The notes under the pieces are model-generated. The model was not told the DNA's origin and searched no databases. It saw only the letters and a list, made by a program, of their open reading frames with translations. Shown piece by piece: positions 40,401 to 52,400 of a stretch of 64,000 nt of DNA; position 1 is the stretch's first letter; every line of letters starts with the position of its first letter. Source of the DNA: Lutraria lutraria (Eukaryota > Mollusca > Bivalvia > Venerida > Mactridae); assembly GCA_964023205.1 (NCBI GenBank), contig OZ026844.1, forward strand, positions 14,246,790 to 14,310,789. Reading direction: 5' to 3'. Both the position numbers and the translations under genes were made by a program.

Positions 40401-43400
40401 AAAACAGTAATTTTTACTATTGGACAGTGGAATTATTAAGCCATAATTGAGCTAAGATGAGTAAACAGGAATATCGCATTCAGTTTGGTGAGAGGTTTGT
40501 GCATACTGTAGAAGCTTATAGGAAAAGTAATGGATTACCTTTGTTATATCCAACGAAAAAAAAGTATCAACCGTCGAGAAAAATTAATGTTAGTAGTGGA
40601 TATAGCTGTGGATCAGCTCCAATCAGATTTGGTATGTTGCATGATTTGTTGTACGTACCGTAATTAGCTGTAGCAATACTTCAGATAGTGTTTTGTTATT
40701 GAATACATACATAATTGTTAAATAATTGACTTCCTAGATTCTTGTTTTAGATCCAGAATATATATGTTTATACAATCATGTTACATATTACTCCTTTGTT
40801 GATACTGCATGGTACATACTTATCTGTAGGTAGTTACAGATTATTTTAGTACCTGTATTAGTAGACCAGTATTTTAATATTTGTCCTTGCCCTAATAATT
40901 CATAAACATGGGTATTCAATAGAATTCTTAAAATATCTATGTAAATCTTGGTTAATTTAAAATTGGTGTTAATTAATTGCAAAATGTTCATAGTATTTTT
41001 TATCAGCTTTCATTAAAGAATTCTGGAATTTATTTATCATTGAATAAATTACACAATTAGTGTATATCTTAATGTTAGTTTGAAATAAATCATGATTTAT
41101 AGAATTAGTTTGATCATGCTTGGGCATTATTTGTCAAGTTGAAACTGTTTTAAAGATATATGAACAATTTTATGGCATGTTTAATGATGCTTGCCTGATA
41201 AGTGCAAGAAATTATTGATCAGGGCTAGAACTTCACATGATTTAATATTCACATTTTTATATTGTGTGTCAAGTTTATGTGCTCATTTTATTGGTGCTCC
41301 AAGAATTTGAAAATCTTTTGTGTTGAGTATGAATATTGTGAGTTTATACCCTCTCCATGATGTTTGTGTTAGGGGTTTGCCAGTAAATATGATAAAGGTT
41401 TACTCACAGTTCATGTACTTCATGGATTAAACAGTGAAAGTTTATTGGAATAATTTGAATAAAGTTTTAGATATACTTATTAAGTTGTGTTCTGGATTGA
41501 TGGTATATGGAATGATCATTTATATACAAGTGCTATGTGTGCTTTGAATAATATTTTGTCATTATAATTATGGGTACTAAACATGATAGTAGAAATTTGC
41601 TTATTGATTTTAACAATAAATTGAGGTTATCTTTATCAAGCCATAACAAAATCTTATACCATTCCCCTAAACAGCTAAATTTAAGTTTTGGATATAGAAG
41701 TGAATCAACTATAATAAAAAAGGGTATGTTGTATAAAAATTGTCCTTCATATATTATCTAATTGACAGTTCTGTTCTGTTCTATGCTTATGTATTATCAT
41801 AATTATTGTTTTTATGCAGGATATAATTTTGTACATACATGCTGTAAGACAAACTTCTTTTTTCAGCTTGAAAATTTGACTCCCTAATTTTTTATAGTCT
41901 TTTTTTAAAATTAATTTTCTCTGTTGGATTATTTTTTGCCACATTATTTATGGCAGCAATGTGAAAATTTGGCATTTAAAGTTTTTTTTTAAAGGCTGCG
42001 AGTATGTACGATTGGTTCAATGGAATTAAATAAAGAACTTGATTATTATATATTCTTAGTAGATTTGTGGTTATTTTTCAAACAAATAATGTTCTTAACT
42101 ACCATACTCTTACTTTTTTATTTTATTTCCAGATGAGATTGAGGGAGGTTCTGCACTGTCCCGCAGTAAAACCATGCCATCATTGGGCCGTCCAAAACTT
42201 ACACGGAAAATCACCACCATCAACAACAATGAACGTCTCCAGAAAGCTAAAGATCAAGCAGAAAAGGCCATTAAGGTAAATAAACAAATTCTTTTTGATA
42301 ATTATTTTATAATTAACTTAAGTACAAGTTTGTCTTCAAATAAATGTACATACTTAGCTGAGGAAGCCACACTGCAAGCTTTGTTTCATTAATCATTTAT
42401 AAAGAATACCTTGGACAATGGACTGCAGTGTATGTATAAAGAAAATGATTTCATGTACCTGTATTTAGATTTGTTTGTTTGATAATACTGGGTTTTACGC
42501 CCCTTTCCAGCAGTCAGTGTCATATGAGGCAGACAGTTCATCTAACCATCACTCCTGGGAAGAACCAGTACTAGACTTCCATCTTCCATAAGCAACTGCC
42601 TACTTTCTTACATAAAGAGACATGGTCAATAGCGGGGCTCATACCCACGACCCTCCATCAGTGAGAGGTTACAGTGATTTGAAGTCAGCGACTTTAACCA
42701 CTTGACCACAGAGGCATGTACCTCACTTACAGTATTTAGAATTACCTTTGATTGATCTAATGTCATATGTTTTTACTATGCAGATGAAGCGAGTGTTTAC
42801 TATACAAGGGGGTTACTCTGCTATAAGAAGTTATTTGAGGAAACGGGGATGGGTTGAGAAGTTCTATAGAATACCTGGGCCACAAAAAACAACACGAAAG
42901 AAACAAAGACGGGGAGATGATGATGATGATGACGATGATGATGATGATGACGATGATGATGACGATGATACTGATAGTGATAGTAAGTGTTTTCTTTTCC
43001 ATATTTGATACTTAAAACATATCAATTAAGCCTAGTCAGGGTTTGTTTTCATTTGCTACTTTTAAAGCGTTCTTTCTTTCAGTGAGTTACCAGTAAGTAC
43101 ATTAAGATCATGTATTATTTTAAATAGTGAGGTATGCTCAGGTTTGTGTATCATTTTCTGACCACTGTACTAGAAATGTTTACATTTGTATTTTGTATAG
43201 TGCAGTTCTAAAAATTTTATCTTATATCATTGTTCGATCGAGTTTACGTTATGTTGATGAAATGATCAGGAGTTTTACTGAGTAATTTCTAAGTAATGAA
43301 AATGAAATCATTCAATTCATGTGTTATGATTTAAAACACGATTTTTGACGTAATGTCATTTGCGCCACTGGCCTGGTTTTCACAGCAGGCGTCACAGATC

Positions 43401-46400
43401 TAGTTGCATATGGTGACATATCATAAAGATCTTCTTCTATACTATGTTTGTTATTCATGTTAAAAAGGAGAATATTTAACTGATATCTAAATTTGAATTT
43501 TCAGATGATCAGCCTAAAGTTGCACCTTGGGAAGAAGATGATGGAATTTATGGTATAATGGTAAGAGGCTTTTGATACCTTTCATTTGTTACTTAATTCA
43601 GACATGAAACTGCTGAACTTAATGAATATAGGACCAATAATTATTGCAATGCCATTCATGTTCAATAATACAGACCGTGCCAGTCAGATCAGACCCTGAG
43701 GTAACAGTCTATGAGCTGAATTACCAATTCCATTCTCAAAGTATTATGGTTGAAAAGATAGCTCTAGCTGATTTATGTTTATAGATACATAATCAGATCA
43801 ATCGTGTTGTTAAACTTTTGTATCAATAATATCATTATTGTCTGATAATATATAACTTTTTTAGTTTTATAAGACAAGATACGAGATTTGTTCTCATTGA
43901 CCAACCTGAAGTTTTATATCCTCAGAGCCAGACCACAGGGCTCTCTATTTAAACAATGATCACATTCCTGTATTGTTTTATTTAGTGTGCTTCCCTTATT
44001 TTATGTTCAATTTTTTGTACATCTTTCAGTCTCGTATTGTAAGAAATGTGAATCCAACATTTATCTGGGTATTGAAACGTGATGTGATAGATTATAGATT
44101 TCTTACCAAAGATCAAATGGTCAACCATTACTGTAAGGCTGGATCCTTCACTACCAAGGTATGTTCTTTGATCACTTCTTTTATGCTTAATTTATTAGAC
44201 CTACAGACAGTCACATTCGATCTCCTTGGTATAATGGTTGAGTAACATTATCCAATGATGCACATTTTAAAAAATGTATGCTGTCTGTGTCACATGACTG
44301 TTAATGACATAGTTTACGACACACAACTCATCCGACACCTTGGGTGGGATATAAGTAAAGTTTTTCAAGCACATAAATTGCTGTCTGGTATACAAGAAAA
44401 AGATAGACATAGTGTATATACTATACATTGATTAATAATTCAGGGGATGACAATGGAAATGAGAAAAATATATATTTTCTCTTTTTTGTGTCATCCCTGG
44501 TATTAGTGTGCATTACATGAGTTTTACATAATTTTGTTCTTTTGATTTTTTTATCATGAAGCATTGTTGCTTATTGCTATGTATTTACACTTTTATCTAA
44601 ATAAATCTATCTATCTAAGTAGACTGTTAAAATCTATCAGTCACATATCAAACAAGTGACAACAATATAACAGACAGGACAATACAATACGGTATGCATG
44701 AACTATACATGAACAACACATGAACTATACATGAACAACACACAAACTATACGTGAACAACACATGAACTATACATGAACAATACATTAACAACACACAA
44801 ACTATACATGAACAACACACAAACTATACATGAACAACACATGAACTATACATGAACAATACATTAACAACACACAAACTATACATGAACAACACATGAA
44901 CTATACATGAACAATACATTAACAACACATGAACTATACATGAACAACACACAAACTGTACATGAACAACACACAAACGATACATGAACTATACATGAAC
45001 AACACACAAACTAAACATGAACTATACATAAACAATACCGAACTCCTCACACCGGTTACGTCACGCTTTGCTAATATAACCACTGCCACCACTGTAATCA
45101 CGTGATGATAGTTGTATCATGTGACCAACAATTGATAAACAAGACATTTCCGATAACCAACAAGTAAATTCACAATGTACGTCTTTACCACATAAAATTT
45201 GTTGAAAACACTCTATTTTAACAATTGATGGATCGAATTCTTTCGCGCAATCGAAAAATTACTATAGCCATTGTTTACATCGTGACGTCACTACATTTGA
45301 AAATATAGCCATTGTTTACATCGTGACGTCATTACGTTTGTCTATTTTAAAGAATTTTTCTTTTCAACGTTTATTTTTTACTTCTTTGGACATTTAAGCA
45401 TAATATTTCACTAAAAGATAAAAAAATTTAAGAATTTAAAATCAAAAGTGAAAAAAAAATATTCGGCTCTGTGACGGCCGAATTTCATTAGTGGTGGCAG
45501 TGGTTAATGTACTGATCAAGGGAGGTAACCGCTGCAGGGAGTTTGAAACAATACATGAACAAGCCAGAGGTGTACCATTTTGGTCTGCTACCAAACACCA
45601 GAAGGCTACATTACAATTATTATATATGAAAAGACTGTATTCATTATCACATAATGATAGGTCAGTGAATATTTCTTGTCCATGCATTTGTGAATAGTTT
45701 TTTAGAGAATTTATTATTATAAATCTGTACAGTACTGTTAAAGAAGAATACAGTTTATCAGCTTTTATAGGCATATTTTATACTACAGGTTGGCTTGTGT
45801 GTAAATATGAGACAAGTGCCTTGGTTTGATGAATCAGATCCTGATGAATTTTATCCACGTTGTTACCGACTTAGTCACGAAGATGAAAAAGCCGCATTTA
45901 TTGGTATGTGTTGTACACTATAGATGTTTAATATTAAGGGAGAGCTTATAGATTAGTAGTTGATTGAATGTTGAATTTAATTTAATACACTCATTTCTAA
46001 ACCATATTTATTCTGCAGTCTTTTACTCTCATAGTGTTTTCTTTTTCATGAGGCTTAAAAACACTTTCAACCTTTTGAATGAATGTTACTTTAGCGTGCG
46101 TTTGTTTATGTATAATGATCTGTATTGATATATAACAAATCAGTGTGAAATTCCATAGATGGTAATTACAGATACCAGTATATATGTCGGCCACAACTGA
46201 AAATGGTATAATTGCATTGTAAATAAAAATTGATGATCATACATTGTTTGTCTCTAGATGACTTCCGTATGACAACTTGCTTCAACATTCTAAAGATTGT
46301 AAATAATCTTTATATGGAGGGTGGTGAATGTAATGAAGAAGGGAGAGAAAGAGACACCACAGAGAAAGACACCAGTGAACCAATAGTTCCTTTCGAATGT

Positions 46401-49400
46401 ACCAATCCAGAATGTACTAGATCTCGACCTAATCAAACAACAGATAATCTATGTGTACACGCTGAACAGAAGAAAGCCGAGGAGGAACAGAAAAGAAAAG
46501 AAAGAGAATTTTTGGCCTCAGGTAAGGAATTGGATGTAAATTTATTACAAAATTTTATGTATGTTGTCAATTCTTTCTCTTCAAAGGCATACAAAACTAC
46601 TAGAACTTGTATATGGAACTAGCACAAAATAATTAACTGTCCAGTGTCCAGCATTATCTGAACTTGTTTGATATGGTTAATTCAGCATTATTTATGTGAA
46701 TGACATCTTTCCATCTTCATGACTTCTTCTGTTCATATTCTGGGCATGCATGTTCTTGTGACACAGTGTGAAGAACAACAATTCTATTTTCAGCACTAAC
46801 AGTAATGGGTCTAAATGTTTTACAAGTTTTGTTTTGAAGTTGATGTGTGATACAAATTGGAATTCTATCCAGTTCTTACTCTTCTCAGATTTCAATTTTT
46901 TCTTGGTGCACACTGATCTTTTCCTAATGCCTTCGATACTGATCTCTATCAAATTTTGAACTTTCAGTCCAATCTGAATCAGTGTTTCTTGTTGAAATCA
47001 AAATTTCTGGCCAGCCTTTTTAGAAGTCAAATTTAGGAAATTAATTCAGACTGCTATAGCCGTCATGTACCCAATAAATTTCCAACATTTGCCTATTTGC
47101 ACTACTCTCTTACTCTTTATTAGGGATATGTGCATATATTTCCATCAGTTTAAAGTTTTCAGATATTACATTTATTACCCTAATGAATTCATAGTTGATC
47201 TGTATATATGTGTTGTTATTATATAAGATGCTGAAGCTGAAACTGGAGATATGGATATAGAATATGATGAGAATGGTGGTGAGTTACCTGGGGACATCTA
47301 ATGTTGCATGCATGCATTTGTCACAGAAAAATATGTACTTATATCAGAGTTGGAAAGAAAAGCTTTAATTTCATCTATTCTCTCTGGAGTACTTTTCTTT
47401 AAATAATACATTAATTTACTGGTAAGATTCGGTCTAGCAATATGGCAATACAGTAATTTTTTGCTCTTTTGTTTGGGAGGAGGTGTTAGATTCATATGCA
47501 TACTTTATGAAGTTTGAAAATATTGCTTTGAATCATTAACTTGAGTTTAGTTTTTAAGTGGGTACTTCTTTTCTGTGACATTTCTTTTTTTGCACATGTT
47601 ATCATCATGTACTCTTTGCATTTATCCGTGTTGAAATTCCTTTTGAATGAAACGCTTTCTGATCTGATTTCATTTCCATAACAATAAATTTAGTTTTCCA
47701 TGATGGTAATCAAAGAAACCCTTTCAGACTTGTATGACAATTCTGACTTTTTTTTGCGATATAATTTTTTATTCTCAAAATTTGTGTTTTTTATTAAAAT
47801 GTTTTAGAAAATTATGTTAAGGTCTGCAGTTGTACGCTTTTGACCTAAGGATCCCCTAATTCAGAAATTGATCATAATTGATTGATGTAAAGATAAGAAA
47901 CATGATTATGAATTAGTACATGTATGTCTTAATTAAGTTAGTTTTAATACATGTAACTGTAATTGTTTGTTATGTAAACAAGTTTTTTATAGTTTACTCA
48001 AGGTTAGAGGATTTTTTGTCGTTGTAAATTTGATTTGTTGGTAAATGGAAAACTAATCAGAATATGTTAATGAGATGTTTTATAGATATAGTTTATTAAT
48101 GTTGTTATCACTGGTTGGTCGTGTCTGTATCAGTGTCAACACATTTTGTGATCACAGATGGATTTGTATTGCTGTGTACATGGTTACAGTGCAATTTTAT
48201 CAAACCGTCAAAGCTGAATAATTATACGGTCGCTGAATGCGATTATTTTTAGCTTCATACAACAGTCGATAGTTTTCGTTTATTTTACCGTTAGGGAATA
48301 ATAGAATCTATCATTACGTATGGTTGTGGATAAGGCAATCTCACATGAGGCTTAGAAATAAGTTCAAAGAACGAGGCTTTGCCGAGTTCTTTGTACTTAT
48401 CTCATGCCGAGGGCGAGATTTCCTTATCTACGACTCATAAGTAACGGTAGATTTATTTTCTCACTGCTCAATCGGCAATATTTTCGTTGACATAACTTCA
48501 ATTTTCAATAAATTACACGATTTTGTGGGAAATGACATCGGCACGGTTGAACAAAATGATGTCATTTTATGACGTTTTACATGATTCTCTAGTAAATCAC
48601 ATGTCGACGTTCCATCGTTGCTCCCGTTGCAGATAACACCATACGAGATAAGATTTTCCAGCACCGCTATTTTTAGTAATTTTTACAGATTTTCTTATCC
48701 AGTTAGTGAGAATGTTTCGTTCTGCATGATTATATAATATTCATTTTGTAATACTTGATTAAATGCATGTACATTTGACAACTGGTATAATGAAGATCCT
48801 TATTTATGTAACAAAAGTTAACAAAGCTAACTGAAGCTAAAAATAAGCACAAGCATCATGAACCGTGAAATTATGCAGCTTTGACAGTTTAATAAAATCA
48901 CACTTTACCAACCTACCTGGTACTATCTTTTTACAAAGGTATTCATCCATCACACCAAAAAGCTTTGATTGTAGTCCTATATCCCCTTGTGTATCAATCC
49001 TACCTTTATATCATCATTATAAAGTTTTTTAAAAAATGTATGAGACCTTACCTATCATATACATGTATATGGGGTTTTTACTACTAAGTCTGAAAATTAT
49101 AATGATTAAATAACCTTTTTTTTCTGTATATTACTACTAAAAAGAATTGAATCCCAGTAATATTAAAAAATGTGTTCATTTGTGCTAAACAAATATTTCT
49201 ATTAAGGGATGGCCTTTTGATTGAAAAAAAAATTGATCAAATCATTTTAAGTTAATGTAGTGTTTTTATACATGTTTCTTGTTTTTCAGAGTTATAATGT
49301 TATAAGTTAAGTTAATGTAAGAGTAAGCCAGTGGCTGCGGTCCAGTGACTGCAGTCCAGTGGCTGTGATCCAGTGATTGTAGTCCAGTGGTTGCGGTCCA

Positions 49401-52400
49401 ATGACTGCGGTCCAGTGGCTGTGATCCAGTGGCTGTGGTCCAATGACTGCGGTCCAGTGGCTGTGGTCCAGTGGCTGCGGTCCAGTGGCTGTGGTCCAGT
49501 GGCTGCGGTCCAGTGGCTGCGGTCCAGTGACTGTGATCCAGTGGCTGCGGTCCAGTGGCTGTGGTCCAGTGGCTGCGGTCCAGTGGCTGCGGTTCAGTGA
49601 CTGTGATCCAGTGACTGCGGTCCAGTGACTGTGATCCAGTGGCTGCGGTTCAGTGACTGTGATCCAGTGACTGCGGTCCAGTAGTTATTGCACTGGACTT
49701 GTGTCCCAGTGATCTTGGTTTGAATCCAGATTGTTGCAAGTCATGTATGAAAGTTTAACATAAATGTCTTCCATGTGTGGAGAAGTTGCCAGGGTAAGTT
49801 GGAAGAGTAAGTTAGTACTGGTTAGAATACAGTCCAGGAAAACTGGAAAGGTGAACTGGCTACTGTATATAACTGAAATATTGTTAAAGAATGGCTATAA
49901 ACCCATCGAAACATTATGTTAGAGTAGAAGCCTACATTATGGTAAATGGCTTCACGCCTGCATCAACAGTTTGCACCTCAAAAGTATGTGAAATGCCATG
50001 AATGTAGCTTTTTTTGGCTGTGCTTTTTTTGTCATGGGGTAGAAGAAGGTAGTAAATTTTGTAGTTTTATTTCTCTTGCATGATTTATTCACACTTTGTT
50101 TTAGCTGTTTCTTGGTGGTAATAGTTATAGGGCGATATAATAGTGGTATATAAACAAAAATTCCCTGTGTATTTTTTTAAGGTTATATTTTCTTTCTAGT
50201 TTCTTATTTAAAACCAATACACAAAATTGTTCGCAAATGTATACGAGTTACATGAATACTTAATTAAGATAAATCTATAAGAGCACAAAAGTAATTGTAA
50301 TTCTTTAACAATGCTATTTTTAAGATACATGTACATAGCAAAAGTGTCAGGCAGCCATTTTGTGCCCTTATACATGTGTAGATTCACCTTAAGAATTTTT
50401 GGAAGTTATGTCATTATGAAAATATTTTGTCATATTCTCTCACATGTATTTTTAGTGATAAACTCCACTATGTAAACATACCATCATTTGTTTAGAGAAA
50501 CCTTTGCCTGCTTGGAAAATGAGCAGATAATGTGTCACACATAAATGAGAATTTGTTTTATTCTACTATAATATTGTCACATGTCCTGGTTACTAGTATT
50601 TTATCCACCCTAAAGTTTCCCTCAATGCTAACCAGCAGATCTGTGTATTTGTTGATCTTATATTATTTTTCCCATTTTTCTTTGTTGTACATGATTTTTT
50701 GTTGAAATATTAAGTACAAATCAACCTTATCCTAATTCAGAATGTAAAATTAACTCCACCATACTTCATCCAGTTTTGCAAATGTAAAGGGAATGAACTC
50801 TTGCTATAGTGTAGCCATTATGCAACAAGAATTACTTCCCTTTGGTTTCATTTTTATCTTTTCTGCATTATCATTTTAGTATCATTCACTTAAATATTCT
50901 TTCAGTCGTAAAACCTCCAGATTCCAGCAGAAAGAAAAAGACAAAAAAGAAAATTATTGTTCCACAGAAATGTCTTGATCGAGCTCTTGTGCAGTCTGAA
51001 AAATATATCACCTTCCGTAACCATGACGATATTGATCAGCCTGTTGAGGTAATGCTGTTATTGCTTAATTTAAAACCTCTTGTCGGAATATTTTTCTTTC
51101 TAAATTCTGAATTTAATTATTTCATGACTTTACTTATGATAAAGTTGTAAACTACAAAATGTATATTTGCCAGGTATTTTAACCGATTTGATCTAAAACG
51201 GCTCCTAACACCCTTACCAGTATAAGCATTTTTGTATGTATTATACATATAAATAAAGCTCTAAATTGTTAGGTTTTTACAATTTTCTTTGATTATTTTG
51301 CTCAGTTAATAGTTTTTTAAAATTCCTAGTTTAATGTTGTTTTTCTCTATCAACACTTTCAGAGAGATTCATTGACTCCTGCACAATGGGATGAAATAAT
51401 TACATGGTACTACCAGCTTGCACAGTAAGTATTTCTATTTTTTCTAATGCTTCCTACTTCTTGCAGAAACATTGAATATCTAATTAGTTGCATTTTTAGG
51501 CTACTCCAGCCTGAACAATTTTGTTCTTGAGATTTGAAACTTCGGTGCCCTTTCTTAGATTCATTTGAAAATGTGTTTTTATAACATACTTCTATAGACC
51601 TTCAACCCTGTGAACAAAGGCCACCCTTGGGAAAGACATGTTAAGTTTATTGACAGATGGTCTATTTGGAGACCCTGTCATTTTGTTCTAAATATTCAAT
51701 TATGATTTTTAAAAGAATGGCCTTTATTCACAGGGTGACCTTTATTCAGAAATGGTCGCTATTTTAGGTAGGGCTGTACTCGTTCAAACTATTTAACTTG
51801 TACATCTTCATATTTTGATGATTTAATTTGATTTTAATGTTCAGAAATCTTGTTTGAATTATAGTGAAGGTGGAATAATACCCAATGTACCAGCCAGCAT
51901 CTTAGGTCAAATAGAAAATGTGCTGAACAGAGTAAAGGCTTTGTGGCCTCAGTTCGATCTAGATGGTGTGAAAAATATCTGGATTGTCAAACCTGGAGCT
52001 AAATCTAGAGGAAGAGGTAGGTATACTGATGTCAATTTGAATAGAACTGCCTGATAAACCATTAACTTTTGTGAAGCTGACAGGTTGCATAAAAATAGTG
52101 TTGTCATTCATCCTAGACTAGTTTTGCTACATGCTGTCATGCCTCATATGACAAATATTATGATAAAATATTTAGGGGTTCATTTTTTTCACAAAACTGC
52201 TTATACATCCCAGAAATGATTTTGATACATAATATCATGCCCTAAAGAAATCAGCAGTGCTTTTGAAATTTGAGAAATATTCTGAATATATGCATAGAGC
52301 TTATTATACCTCCTTTCGAAGACAAGTCGGTCGGTTGGTCTGTCTGTAACCAAACCTTGTCCAAGCAATACCGGGTAACTAGGGAACTGTTTGGCCTATG

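Larger units (their letters stand above)
34590..40456 (+). other. Intron 5, left part (5.9 kb before the first alternative ATG exon)
   Basis: It contains two minisatellites (34,690-35,285 and 35,514-35,635), a palindromic MITE (37,527-37,605), a fragment near 37,980-38,015 matching a repeat at 52,500, and a dispersed repeat at 39,324-39,419. No coding exon is convincing before 40,457. Confidence 0.6.
44159..45788 (+). other. Intron 9 with minisatellite and MITE
   Basis: The first half is plain. 44,697-45,035 is a minisatellite, and 45,079-45,504 is a MITE. Confidence 0.7.
47279..50905 (+). other. Intron 12 (3.6 kb)
   Basis: It contains a hairpin repeat (48,303-48,452), a 15-bp-unit minisatellite (49,330-49,690), a SINE (49,680-49,912) and a short TTAA-flanked element (50,181-50,388). 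Confidence 0.65.

Noticed and set aside
42763..43002. Minus-strand frame with an isoleucine/valine run
   Set aside because: It is the reverse reading of the poly-aspartate codons of exon 7.
49373..49628. Two five-residue-repeat open frames as a repetitive protein
   Set aside because: A 15-bp minisatellite keeps frames open by arithmetic. There is no start context, splice site or flanking coding sequence.
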